Assembly (NCBI GenBank): GCA_016125155.1
Contig: WGMI01000024.1
Location: 1 to 64,000 of the forward strand
Length of the DNA stretch: 64,000 bases
Direction of reading: 5' to 3'
Source: a bacterium
GTDB lineage: Bacteria > Bacteroidota > Bacteroidia > Flavobacteriales > Schleiferiaceae
A program made the translations under genes and the position numbers. The notes under the pieces were generated by a model. That model was not told the origin of the DNA and did no database searches. It was given only the letters and a program-made list of their open reading frames with translations. Positions 37,048 to 47,171 of the stretch are shown one piece after another. Every line of letters begins with the position of its first letter. Position 1 is the first letter of the stretch.

Positions 37048-38445
37048 GTGAGCAAACCCTACCCACGGATTCGTACTACCCTGTTCTGGGGGCTTTTACT
37101 GTTGGTTTTCACGGCCTGCAGCGGCTCCAAAGGGCTCTACAAGAAAGGCGAAAAACTGGCCGAAGCCGGTTCGTATGCCGAGGCCAGCGAGTATTACTTC
37201 CAGGCGTTGATGCGCAAGCGCGACAACATTGACGCGCAAATTGCCCTGAAAAAATCGGGAGGACGGGTGCTCGAAGACAAGCTCTCTGCCTTTTATCAAG
37301 CCCATGCCGCGGGCAACCACGCCAAGGCTGTAGAGCATTATTCCGAGGCTGTGGTTTATGTCCAACGCGCCCAAGCCGTGGGCGTTGTACTCGACATTCC
37401 CGATCACTACGAACCTTTGTATCAAGAATCGCGCGATGCCTATTCGCTTGTGCTGTACGAAGAGGCCCGGGAATTTTTGCGTCAAGAGCAATTCGCCAAA
37501 GCAGAACAGTCTTTTGCCAAAGTCAATGCCCTGAATCCCAATTTTAAGGATGCCGGAGCCCTCAAGACATTGTCGCGGAATGAGCCCTTGTATCGGGAAG
37601 GGATAGACCTCTATGACGCGGGCCGCTACCGCGAAGCCTATTTCAAGTTTGACGCCATTGAATCTCAGGGAGGCTACAAGGACAGCCGGGACCTGAGGTC
37701 CATTTGTTTGGAAAATGGTCGCTATCCGATTGCCATGCTGCCCTTTGAGAACAAATCGGGCATTTCGGGCATCGAATCGGCTGTAGCCGGCGCCATTGCT
37801 TCGTCGGTGCTCAAGAGCAACGATCCCTTTGTCCAGCTTGTGGATCGCACCCAATACGAACGATTGCTCGAAGAGCAAATTCGGCAAATGAAAGGCGAAG
37901 TCTCTGGCAATTCTGCTGTCAAAATTGGTGAGCTCACCGGGGCCAAGTCGCTCCTTTCCGGTACCGTTTCTTCGGCTGTGCGCTACGATTCCGGGCTAAA
38001 ATCGGAGACGCGTACCGGTTTCTCTGCCCGACCGGTCAAGCGGAAAGACCCCAAGACGGGCGAAATGAAAACGGTCTACGAATACGATTTGGTCACCTAT
38101 CGGGTCTATTCCCGAGAGGTTCGTTTTAGTGTGGCCTATTCCTATCAACTTACTTCGACTCAGACCGGGCGCATTCTCGCCGCCGACCAATTGAGCGCCG
38201 AAGACAGCGACCGCATCGCCTACACGGACTACAGTGGCAATCCACGACAGTTTTACCCCGGATCTCGGGGCACCGGAGGCAAATGGGTTGTCGATTTCAA
38301 CAGCGCCGCCAAACGAGAACTCGACCAACTCGTAGGGGGTCGGCAGAGCATCCGCAGCCCCGAGAGCATGTCCGAACAGGCCCTCTCGAAATTGGCCGCC
38401 AAGGTGAGCGCAGAACTGGTGCGCCAAAGCCGCATCGAATCATGA
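37048..38445 (+). CDS. CsgG/HfaB-like lipoprotein with TPR-like N-terminal region
   Basis: Lipobox LVFTACSG; repeats of AEAGSYAEASEYYFQAL type; IAMLPFENKSGISGIESAVAGAIASSVLK...VQLVDRTQYERLLEEQ...GELTGAKSLLSGTV. Confidence 0.75.
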   Translation: MSKPYPRIRTTLFWGLLLLVFTACSGSKGLYKKGEKLAEAGSYAEASEYYFQALMRKRDNIDAQIALKKSGGRVLEDKLSAFYQAHAAGNHAKAVEHYSEAVVYVQRAQAVGVVLDIPDHYEPLYQESRDAYSLVLYEEAREFLRQEQFAKAEQSFAKVNALNPNFKDAGALKTLSRNEPLYREGIDLYDAGRYREAYFKFDAIESQGGYKDSRDLRSICLENGRYPIAMLPFENKSGISGIESAVAGAIASSVLKSNDPFVQLVDRTQYERLLEEQIRQMKGEVSGNSAVKIGELTGAKSLLSGTVSSAVRYDSGLKSETRTGFSARPVKRKDPKTGEMKTVYEYDLVTYRVYSREVRFSVAYSYQLTSTQTGRILAADQLSAEDSDRIAYTDYSGNPRQFYPGSRGTGGKWVVDFNSAAKRELDQLVGGRQSIRSPESMSEQALSKLAAKVSAELVRQSRIES

Positions 38446-39857
38446 AGCATTCTCTTCCCGCTTTCCGTCTGAAGCCCTTGATCGGGTTGTTGCTCCAGGT
38501 GCTCGTTGTGGGCCTTTTGTCGGCCGGATGCGGCTCGGGCAAAGACAAGGCCGAAAAAACGGCTCCGGTCGACCTGCGGCCCGATTGGATTCGGACCCGT
38601 CCGCTCAAATCGGGGGTGTATTTGGCCATCGGTTCCTCGCCCAAGCGCAGCGGAGTAGACCACGTGGGGAATGCGCGAACCCAGGCGCTCAACGACATCG
38701 CCGCTCAAATTTCCATCGAGGTTTCGGGCAATTCGCTCCTCCACCAACTCGAAACCAACGATCGCTACCGGGAAGACTTCCAAAGCACGGTGCGCAGTTC
38801 GACCATGGCGCGGCTCGAGGGCTACGAATTGACCGATCAGTACGAGACGGAGACCGAGTATTGGGCGCTGTACGAGCTCAACAAAGAAACCCATCGGATT
38901 CTGAGTGAGAAGCGACGGGCCAAAGCCGTAGCGAATGCACTGGACTTGAGGGCGAGGGCCAAGACAGAACTCGAGCGGGGAGAAGATTTGCTCGCGCTCA
39001 ACACCTACATCCGCTCGATGGAAGCGGTCTCTGAATTTTGGGCCCAAAGCGTAGAAGCCGAGGTCGATGGACGCACAGTATTTCTGTCCAATCAATTGTA
39101 TGCGGAATTCGGACAAGCGGTGGCCAACATTAAAATTCGCCCCCTCCCTCCCCGTATCGAACTGATTCGCGGCTTGCCGCTCTCGAACACCGATCTCGCT
39201 TTTGTGGTCGAAAACGGACAAGGACGAGTCCTCGCACAAGCACCTGTCTTTTTGCATTATTCCGGGGACGTCCTCCTCGACCGCGAGGTGATGAGTGGTT
39301 CCGACGGTCGAGTCCACATGGGGCTGAACCGGGTACAAGGCAAAAAACCGCGCGAAACCTTGACCGCTACCTTCAACCTTGTGGCGCTGGCACGGCTTTC
39401 AAGTTCCAGCACCACTGCTCTGATTGCCAACTCGGTACGCCCTTCAGAAGCCGTGATGCAGCTCGATATTGTCGAACCGAAAGTGGCCGTTGAAGGCGTT
39501 GAAATGGCCGAAGGAATAAGCCGTACCCCGCCCCGACTGCAAAAAAACTTTGAACGCCTTTTTGTCCAAAGGGGGAGCACCCTCGTTTCCGCGAACAAGG
39601 CCGATCTGCGGCTGCGATACACTGCCACTGCCAGCCGCACACACCAAAGTGCCGGCACTACCGTAGGCTACACCGTTCAACTGGAGGCCGAACTCTACGA
39701 CCGCAATGGCCAATTGATTCACAGCCGGAAACTGGGCGAGGTGGTGGGGCAGCACCTCGAGGCCGACAAAGCCATCGAACGCGCTTTTGAGCGCATGGGC
39801 GAGGAAATCGACCGTCGCTATTTCCGGGATTTGCTGCGCTCTGCGGGAATCGACTGA
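38442..39857 (+). CDS. LPP20-like lipoprotein
   Basis: Lipobox GLLSAGCGS; RPDWIRTRPLKSGVYLAIGSSPK...ARTQALNDIAAQISIEVSGNS; ATGA overlap with upstream gene. Confidence 0.7.
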   Translation: MKHSLPAFRLKPLIGLLLQVLVVGLLSAGCGSGKDKAEKTAPVDLRPDWIRTRPLKSGVYLAIGSSPKRSGVDHVGNARTQALNDIAAQISIEVSGNSLLHQLETNDRYREDFQSTVRSSTMARLEGYELTDQYETETEYWALYELNKETHRILSEKRRAKAVANALDLRARAKTELERGEDLLALNTYIRSMEAVSEFWAQSVEAEVDGRTVFLSNQLYAEFGQAVANIKIRPLPPRIELIRGLPLSNTDLAFVVENGQGRVLAQAPVFLHYSGDVLLDREVMSGSDGRVHMGLNRVQGKKPRETLTATFNLVALARLSSSSTTALIANSVRPSEAVMQLDIVEPKVAVEGVEMAEGISRTPPRLQKNFERLFVQRGSTLVSANKADLRLRYTATASRTHQSAGTTVGYTVQLEAELYDRNGQLIHSRKLGEVVGQHLEADKAIERAFERMGEEIDRRYFRDLLRSAGID

Positions 39858-39937
39858 GTGCGGAGCGACTTCCCTGCGTACTTTTCGCACCGCTGCGAAT
39901 GCACCATTTCGGTGCGGAAATATCATCGACCCGTTCC

Positions 39938-40888
39938 ATGCCCTACCTCTGGATTGGTTTTACGGTTCTTGTATTCGGGTCGCTGCTGGCAGACCTCTTC
40001 CTGCTCCACGGGCGAAATGCCCAACCGAGCACCCGAAAAGCGGCCTACGAAACTCTGTTTTGGGTCGTTCTCGGATTGTCCTTCGGGGTTCTTTTGTGGT
40101 ATTCGTACGGGCACGGTTGGGCCGACAACCCCCTCAACCTCAGTCCGAATGAAGTACTAACGACCTATATCACCGCCTATTTGGTCGAGCTGTCGCTCAG
40201 CGTCGACAATTTGTTCGTCATAGCGCTCATTTTTGCTTCGTTCCGGATTCCCCTCCACCAACAGCCCAAAGCCTTGTTTTGGGGCATCCTCGGCGCCATT
40301 GTATTTCGGGGGTTGATGATTGCGGCGGGCATTGCGCTCGTAGAGCGCTTCCACTGGATGTTTTACCTCTTCGGGGCCCTGTTGTTGTTCACCGCCCTCC
40401 GAATGCTGCGCGACAAAGACGAAACCGAGGAGCTCGAACACCCGGAACCCCCCAGACAGCGGTTCGCTTATGTGTATCGGTATTTCCGCATCAGCGACAC
40501 CCCGGACGGCGATCGGTTTTTTACCCGGCTCGCGGGCAAACGCATGGCCACGCCTCTGTTTGCTTCGGTAGCCGTCATTGAAGTCACCGACCTGCTCTTT
40601 GCCCTCGACTCGATTCCCGCCATTTTGGGCATCACCACTGACCCGTTGATTGTGTGGAGTTCGAATGTGTTTGCCATTCTCGGTTTGCGCTCGATGTATT
40701 TCTTTTTGGCGCATATGCTCAAGCGATTCCGCTACCTGAAACAAAGCGTGGTGGCCATATTGCTGTTCATCGCAGCCAAAATGCTGAGCGCCTCATTCTT
40801 CCCACTCCCGGACGGGTTCTCGCTGTTGTTTATCGGTCTGGCACTGGCGGGAGGCATCGTGGTTTCCTTGATCAAACAGGAGGCTTGA
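39938..40888 (+). CDS. TerC family membrane protein
   Basis: VELSLSVDNLFVIALIF, VIEVTDLLFALDSIPAILGIT, FAILGLRSMYFFLAHM. Confidence 0.94.
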   Translation: MPYLWIGFTVLVFGSLLADLFLLHGRNAQPSTRKAAYETLFWVVLGLSFGVLLWYSYGHGWADNPLNLSPNEVLTTYITAYLVELSLSVDNLFVIALIFASFRIPLHQQPKALFWGILGAIVFRGLMIAAGIALVERFHWMFYLFGALLLFTALRMLRDKDETEELEHPEPPRQRFAYVYRYFRISDTPDGDRFFTRLAGKRMATPLFASVAVIEVTDLLFALDSIPAILGITTDPLIVWSSNVFAILGLRSMYFFLAHMLKRFRYLKQSVVAILLFIAAKMLSASFFPLPDGFSLLFIGLALAGGIVVSLIKQEA

Positions 40889-40936
40889 TGGGGTTGCGCC
40901 CTAACTTTGGCGCCCAACGCATTCTTACGCCCATCC

Positions 40937-43189
40937 ATGGATTCCATCTCGGCCCTTCCGAACGTCACTGTTGAAACCGCCCGCGAACTCGGCCTGCTTC
41001 CCGAAGAATTTGACCGCATTGTCCAGGTGCTCGGTCGCGTGCCGAACTACACTGAATTGGCCATTTATTCCGCGATGTGGAGCGAACACTGCTCCTACAA
41101 AAACTCGATCGTCTGGCTCAAAACCCTGCCCAAAGACGGACCGCATATGCTGGTCAAGGCGGGCGAAGAAAACGCTGGTTTGGTCGATTTGGGCGATGGA
41201 ATGGGCTGCGCCTTTAAAATTGAATCGCACAACCACCCCAGCGCCCTCGAGCCTTTTCAAGGGGCGGCCACGGGGGTAGGCGGCATCAACCGCGACATTT
41301 TCACGATGGGCGCCCGTCCCATTGCCCAACTCAACTCGCTGCGGTTTGGCCTGCCCCAAGAGGCGCGCACCCAATGGCTGATCGATGGAGTGGTCAAGGG
41401 CATCGGTTCATACGGCAACTCGTTTGGCATTCCGACCGTAGGCGGAGAGGTGTATTTCGACGCCTGCTACAGTCAAAATCCGCTGGTCAACGCTTTTTCA
41501 GCGGGGATTGTCAAGACCGACGGCATTATCCGCGCCAAGGCTGAAGGCGAAGGGAACCCGGTGTACATCATCGGTTCTTCAACGGGCAAAGACGGCATTC
41601 ACGGAGCATCGTTTGCCTCGAAAGATCTGAGCGAAGACAGCGCCAACGACATTCCCGCGGTCCAGGTGGGCGATCCGTTTATGGAAAAGCTCTTGCTCGA
41701 AGCCACGCTCGAACTCGCGGCCACCGACGCCTTGGTGGGGATGCAAGACATGGGTGCGGCGGGCATCACCTGCTCGACCTCCGAGATGAGCGCTTCGGGC
41801 GGGGTCGGTATGCGCATCGACCTCGACAAAGTCCCGTTGCGCCAAGAAGGCATGGCGCCTTGGGAAATCTTGCTGAGCGAATCACAGGAGCGGATGTTGG
41901 CTGTGGTGAAAAAAGGTCGGGAGCGCGAAGTAGAGGCCATTTTCGAAAAATGGGACATCCACTGTGTGCCGATTGGCACCGTGACCGAAGGAGGGCAATT
42001 GGAGTTTTTCTGGAAGGGAGAACGGGTGGCCTCGGTACCTGCGGAGAGCCTTGTTTTGGGAGGAGGTGCCCCGGTCTATTACCGAGAATTCCGCGAGCCA
42101 GAGTACTTCCGTGAATACCAAGCTTTTGACCTCGACTCTGTCCCCCAGGGCACCGATCTGAAATCGGAGGCCTTGCGCTTGATCGGCCTGCCCAACATCG
42201 CCTCCAAGGCCTGGGTGTATCGGCAGTACGACAGCATGGTGGGCACGGTCAATATGAGCACCAATCGCCCTACCGACGCAGCCGTGGTCGATTTGCGCGG
42301 CACCCCCAAGGCCCTCGCCATGACGGTGGATTGCAATTCGCGCTATGTTCATGCCGATCCCGAAACCGGGGCCATGATCGCCGTGGCCGAAGCGGCGCGC
42401 AACATCAGCTGCAGTGGAGGCGTCCCCTCGGCGGTGACCAACTGCCTCAACTTTGGCAATCCGTATCAGCCCGAAGTGTATTGGCAATTCGTCGGCGCCA
42501 TAAAAGGCATGAGCAAGGCCTGCGAGCGTTTTGCGACCCCCGTAACCGGAGGCAACGTGAGCTTCTACAACCAAACCGTGCTCAAAGACCGCACCGAGCC
42601 CGTATTTCCGACGCCCACCATCGGGATGATCGGGGTGGTGGAAGACAAGAAATTCATCACCCCCCTCGGATTCAAAACCAAGGGCGATTTGATTTATCTG
42701 ATCGGCGAATCGAGAAACGACCTGGCTTCGAGTCAATATTTAGTCTACCTCAAGGGCATAGAGGCTTCTCCAGCCCCTGCCTTTAGCCTCGAAGAAGAGT
42801 TTGCCCTGTGCAACCAACTGCAGATGCTCATCCGCAAAGGGCTCATTCAAAGCGCGCACGACATCAGCGAAGGCGGTCTGTTCGCCAATTTGATCGAGAA
42901 ATCTTTGCCCGGAGGATTGGGCTTTGACCTAACCACCGATGCGGCCCTGCGCAAGGACTGTTATTTATTCGGGGAATCTCAGGGCAGAGCCGTGGTGAGC
43001 GTCCGCCCCGAAGACGAGGACGCCTTTATCGACGCCATGATGCTGAACGGGGTTGGTTTCGACCTGCTCGGACACGTCACCAAAGGGTCCATCCGCATCG
43101 ACGACGAAGACTGGGGCCATATCGACGACTACCGAGCGGTGTACGACTCGGCCCTGGCCAAAGCACTCGGCAAGGACAACCACGCCTGA
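40937..43189 (+). CDS. purL: Phosphoribosylformylglycinamidine synthase subunit PurL
   Basis: MWSEHCSYKNS, FKIESHNHPSALEPFQGAATGVGGINRDIFTMGARP, LVGMQDMGAAGITCS. Confidence 0.97.
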   Translation: MDSISALPNVTVETARELGLLPEEFDRIVQVLGRVPNYTELAIYSAMWSEHCSYKNSIVWLKTLPKDGPHMLVKAGEENAGLVDLGDGMGCAFKIESHNHPSALEPFQGAATGVGGINRDIFTMGARPIAQLNSLRFGLPQEARTQWLIDGVVKGIGSYGNSFGIPTVGGEVYFDACYSQNPLVNAFSAGIVKTDGIIRAKAEGEGNPVYIIGSSTGKDGIHGASFASKDLSEDSANDIPAVQVGDPFMEKLLLEATLELAATDALVGMQDMGAAGITCSTSEMSASGGVGMRIDLDKVPLRQEGMAPWEILLSESQERMLAVVKKGREREVEAIFEKWDIHCVPIGTVTEGGQLEFFWKGERVASVPAESLVLGGGAPVYYREFREPEYFREYQAFDLDSVPQGTDLKSEALRLIGLPNIASKAWVYRQYDSMVGTVNMSTNRPTDAAVVDLRGTPKALAMTVDCNSRYVHADPETGAMIAVAEAARNISCSGGVPSAVTNCLNFGNPYQPEVYWQFVGAIKGMSKACERFATPVTGGNVSFYNQTVLKDRTEPVFPTPTIGMIGVVEDKKFITPLGFKTKGDLIYLIGESRNDLASSQYLVYLKGIEASPAPAFSLEEEFALCNQLQMLIRKGLIQSAHDISEGGLFANLIEKSLPGGLGFDLTTDAALRKDCYLFGESQGRAVVSVRPEDEDAFIDAMMLNGVGFDLLGHVTKGSIRIDDEDWGHIDDYRAVYDSALAKALGKDNHA

Positions 43190-43214
43190 ATCCAGGCCCA
43201 TTGATGGGCGTCTC

Positions 43215-44369
43215 TCAGGCATATTGCCGCACCTCTTCGGCCGAAATCTCCGCGCTGCCCAAAATCAACAACCGCTCCACGAGATTGCGGAGTTGGCGGA
43301 TGTTTCCGGTATAGTCGAGTTCCGCCAAAGCGGACAAAGCCCTGGTGGAGAACGACTTGGGAGGGAGTTTCTGCTCTCCCTGAATCTGGGCCGAAAAGTG
43401 CGCCACCAAATCGGGGATGTCTTCTTTGCGCTTGTTGAGCGAGGGAACCTCGATGCGGATCACACTCAGTCGGTGATAGAGATCTTCTCGAAACCGTCCT
43501 TCGGCGATCTCTTTGGTTAAGTCCTTGTTGGTGGCCGCCAAAACGCGGGCGTTGACCGCGATGCTCTTTTCTCCGCCCACCGGACTGATGCGGTTTTCCT
43601 GCAAGGCGCGCAGCACCTTGGCCTGGGCGCTCAGACTCATATCGCCGATTTCGTCGAGAAACAAGGTACCCCCTTCGGCTTGTTCGAACTTGCCCTTGCG
43701 GTCTTTGACCGCCGAAGTAAAGGCTCCTTTGACATGCCCGAACAATTCGCTTTCGATGAGCTCGGCCGGAATGGCTGCGCAGTTCACTTCGACAAAGGCC
43801 GACTTGGAACGCGCGCTTGCTTGGTGAATTCCATGCGCCACCAGTTCCTTACCGCTCCCGTTGGGACCGGTTATCAACACGCGGGCGTCGGTGGGTGCCA
43901 CCTTTTCGATGAGGGTTCGGATGGACTGGATGGCCGGGCCGGAGCCGATCATTTGGTGCTGTCGGTCGACTTTTTTGCGCAGGTGCTGCAACTGCTGTAC
44001 CAAGGCCGTCCGATCGAGGGCATTGCGCACGGTTTGCAGCAAGCGATTGAGCTCCATGGGTTTGGAAATAAAATCGTAGGCCCCCATCCGCATACACTGC
44101 ACGGCCAGCTCCAAATCGCCGTGCCCAGAAATCATCACCATGGCCGTCTCCGGAGCCGTTTTTCGGTAGTGCTCGAGCACCTCGACCCCATCGGCCAAGG
44201 GCATTTTGATGTCGCAGAGCACCAAATCGAACCCCTCGGACGCTTTGCGCATGGCCTCCTGACCATCGGCGGCTTCCGAAAGTTCATAACCGGCGTTTTC
44301 TTCGGTTAAAATGCGCATAAGCACCCGTCTTATGCTGGCTTCGTCTTCTGCAATGAGGATTTTGGACAT
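43215..44369 (-). CDS. Sigma-54-dependent NtrC-family response regulator
   Basis: Receiver domain (LVLCDIKMPLADGVEVL), AAA+ ESELFGHVKGAFTSAVKDRKGKFEQAEGGTLFLDEIGD; short C-terminus after the AAA+ domain. Confidence 0.93.
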   Translation of the reverse strand: MSKILIAEDEASIRRVLMRILTEENAGYELSEAADGQEAMRKASEGFDLVLCDIKMPLADGVEVLEHYRKTAPETAMVMISGHGDLELAVQCMRMGAYDFISKPMELNRLLQTVRNALDRTALVQQLQHLRKKVDRQHQMIGSGPAIQSIRTLIEKVAPTDARVLITGPNGSGKELVAHGIHQASARSKSAFVEVNCAAIPAELIESELFGHVKGAFTSAVKDRKGKFEQAEGGTLFLDEIGDMSLSAQAKVLRALQENRISPVGGEKSIAVNARVLAATNKDLTKEIAEGRFREDLYHRLSVIRIEVPSLNKRKEDIPDLVAHFSAQIQGEQKLPPKSFSTRALSALAELDYTGNIRQLRNLVERLLILGSAEISAEEVRQYA

Positions 44370-44390
44370 GGCAACAACAAGAGTAGTGGA

Positions 44391-45314
44391 CTAAAGGACG
44401 CGGTAGGCGGCCCACCGAGAAAAGTATACGCCCTCTTTGAGGGCATACCGAGACAGGATAAAGTGTTGGAACGGGTGCATCTCAAGCAAATGTTGGACCA
44501 ACAAAGCGCTGATCCCCATCAACTCTGCCCGAAAAGCAGCCATTCCGGGCAAGCGCAACCGCTCTTCTAAGCGCAATTGCTGGAGCAAGGCACACATCGA
44601 CAAGGCCGCGTCGTAGGCAATCGGCTCCGATGGTGACCATACCTCTGGGGTTCCCGGAGGCACGCGGACCAAATCCGCCAGGGTGTCGAACGAACCCGAG
44701 GAACCGATCAGCCAGCGGGGTTGATATTGACGCAATTCGTCTTTCAACCCTTTGAAGTGCATAGCGCAATGTTCGTGTAGACGGGCTTGGTCGTCGATGC
44801 TCAGGGGATCGGATGGGCAAAAGAGCTCTTTGAGCCGCGACACCCCCAGCGGAAAACTCTTCATCCACAGGGTTTCGGCACCCTTGGCCACCAAAACTTC
44901 CGTGCTCCCCCCTCCGATGTCGACCACGAGTACGGGATCGGCGGGCAAGTCGAGGGCATGGCGCACCCCTTCGAGGATGTACTGCGCTTCCCGGATCCCG
45001 TCGATGACCTCGATGTGCAAACCAAGGGTGCGCTGGGCCCAATCGACCAGCTCCCCTCCGTTGGACGCATCGCGAATGGCCGAGGTGGCCAGCGCCTCTA
45101 TCCGAACAGCTCCCTGATTTTTCGCCATTTCCATCAGCGACGATAAGGCCCCTTGGGCACGCTCAACTGCGGCCTCCGAGAGGCGCCCCGTCCCAAAACC
45201 ACCCTCGCCCAAGCGGACGGGAATCTTGTCGCTGAATTCAAATTCGGGATTGCCCGGATCGCGCACCAAGACATTGAACGTATTGGTGCCCATGTCGATG
45301 ATGGCCATGCGCAT
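44391..45314 (-). CDS. Ppx/GppA phosphatase family protein
   Basis: MRMAIIDMGTNTFNVLV, VLVVDIGGGSTEVLV, SFPLGVSRLKELF. Confidence 0.92.
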   Translation of the reverse strand: MRMAIIDMGTNTFNVLVRDPGNPEFEFSDKIPVRLGEGGFGTGRLSEAAVERAQGALSSLMEMAKNQGAVRIEALATSAIRDASNGGELVDWAQRTLGLHIEVIDGIREAQYILEGVRHALDLPADPVLVVDIGGGSTEVLVAKGAETLWMKSFPLGVSRLKELFCPSDPLSIDDQARLHEHCAMHFKGLKDELRQYQPRWLIGSSGSFDTLADLVRVPPGTPEVWSPSEPIAYDAALSMCALLQQLRLEERLRLPGMAAFRAELMGISALLVQHLLEMHPFQHFILSRYALKEGVYFSRWAAYRVL

Positions 45315-45467
45315 TGGGGAAAGATAGACAGTGCGCCACAAACGACAGGCGATCTTATCGGAATTGAAATTCAAATTCCGTTGATACAGCTCTGGGAATT
45401 CAACCCGGAGCCGCCACCTTGGATCGAAAACGGCCGCAACCGGGATTGCCGTTTAACTTCGCTTCCC

Positions 45468-47171
45468 ATGAATGCCTTCCGTTTTCGGGGAGTCGGAATG
45501 GGCGCCTTGTTGGGGTGCTGGCTCTCCGGGGTTCTCACCTCTTGCGAACCCGAGCCCACGGCCGATGTCCTGCTGTTCAACGGCCATTTCACCACCCTCG
45601 ACAGCCTCTATCCCAGCGTCAACGCGCTCGCCATTTCCGAGGGACGCATCCTGGCCCTGGGCGATCCCGACGAACTCCGCGAGCAATACCGATTTGCCCG
45701 GGAACAAGACCTCGAAGGTCAATGGGTCTATCCCGGGTTTATCGACGCGCATTGCCATGTTGTAGCCTTCGCCAAAAGCCTGCGCACGGTCGATCTCACC
45801 AACGCCCGCAGCGAGGTGGAAGCCATCGAACTGCTCGTCCAAAAAGTGCGCGAATTCGATTCGGCTTCGGGATCGATCGACGTCGTTGAAGGATGGGGTT
45901 GGGACAACACCAGATGGCCCGGCGGATCCCTTCCGGTTTCGGAACAACTCAACACTGCTTTTCCACACCGCGAGGTCCGGTTGCGCCGGGTCGATGGGCA
46001 CGCGCTTTGGGTCAATCAAGCGGTTTTGGATCGCTATGAAATTGGCCCGGGCACAGTGGTCGAAGGGGGGGAAATCCGATGGTGCACCGGGGGATCTGGA
46101 GCCGTACTGATCGACCGAGCTCAGGATCTGGTTCCCGAGGTCGAATGGACGGTGGACGCGCTGAGTACCGCTCTGATAGACGCTGAACAGCGGTTGCTGG
46201 CCTCGGGCTTGACCGGTTTGAACGATGCAGGATTGGACACGGCCCAGCTCTTTTTGCTCCGCAGGCTGTACCGCAAAGGCCGGCTACACATTCCGCTCAA
46301 TGCCATGGCCTCAGACGATTCGGCATCGTTCGCGTACTTCCTCGAACATGGACCCATAGAAGAAGACCGATTCCGTGTGCGTTCGTTCAAGTTCTACGCC
46401 GATGGTGCCCTCGGATCTCACGGGGCCTTGCTCCTCGAGCCTTATACCGATCGTCCAGAACACCAAGGACTCAGTCTGAGGCGCAGAGCGTTTCTCAAAA
46501 CCCGATTCGCCCAACTCAAGGAAGCCGGATTCCAGGTGTGTACCCATGCCATTGGCGATTCGGCCAACCGCCAGGTGCTCCGTCTTTATGCCGAGCTTTT
46601 GGGCGATGGGGGCAACCCGAGGCGATGGAGAATCGAGCACGCCCAGGTGGTACACCCCTGGGACTGGGCGCTGTTTGGAAAGCATCGGATTCTGCCCTCG
46701 GTCCAACCCACCCATGCCGTATCGGACGCCGATTGGGTTCTCGAGCGCTTGGGCACAGAGCGCCTCGAACGCGCCTATGCCTACCGAAGCTTGTGGGAAC
46801 AAAACAAGCGGTTGCCCTTGGGCACCGATTTTCCCATCGAGTCCATCGATCCGCTGCGGACCTTCCGTGCTGCCGTATTTCGGAGCGATTCTCCTGAAGG
46901 GCGCCATCCCAGCTTGACCGCGGGCGAAGCCCTGAGCCCGGAGCAGGCGCTGAGGGGCATGACGCTCGATGCCGCTTACGCCCAATACCGCGACACCCAA
47001 ACGGGCAGTCTTTCGGTGGGCAAATACGCCGATTTGGTGGTATTGGATGTGGATTTGCTGCATTGTACCTTGGAGGAATCGCTGCGCACCCGGGTTCTTC
47101 AAACATGGCTACGGGGCGTAAAGGCCTACGACCATCGGAGCGCAGCCCCATCAAAACCTACCCATCAATGA
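45468..47171 (+). CDS. Amidohydrolase family protein (YtcJ-like)
   Basis: WVYPGFIDAHCHVVAFAKSL, VEGWGWDNTRW, FYADGALGSHGALL, HAIGDSANRQVL, GTDFPIE; lipoprotein-like N-terminus. Confidence 0.9.
   Translation: MNAFRFRGVGMGALLGCWLSGVLTSCEPEPTADVLLFNGHFTTLDSLYPSVNALAISEGRILALGDPDELREQYRFAREQDLEGQWVYPGFIDAHCHVVAFAKSLRTVDLTNARSEVEAIELLVQKVREFDSASGSIDVVEGWGWDNTRWPGGSLPVSEQLNTAFPHREVRLRRVDGHALWVNQAVLDRYEIGPGTVVEGGEIRWCTGGSGAVLIDRAQDLVPEVEWTVDALSTALIDAEQRLLASGLTGLNDAGLDTAQLFLLRRLYRKGRLHIPLNAMASDDSASFAYFLEHGPIEEDRFRVRSFKFYADGALGSHGALLLEPYTDRPEHQGLSLRRRAFLKTRFAQLKEAGFQVCTHAIGDSANRQVLRLYAELLGDGGNPRRWRIEHAQVVHPWDWALFGKHRILPSVQPTHAVSDADWVLERLGTERLERAYAYRSLWEQNKRLPLGTDFPIESIDPLRTFRAAVFRSDSPEGRHPSLTAGEALSPEQALRGMTLDAAYAQYRDTQTGSLSVGKYADLVVLDVDLLHCTLEESLRTRVLQTWLRGVKAYDHRSAAPSKPTHQ

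Noticed and set aside
45153-45467. N-terminal extension of the amidohydrolase ORF
   Set aside because: Antisense to the Ppx/GppA gene; a good lipoprotein signal starts at 45468
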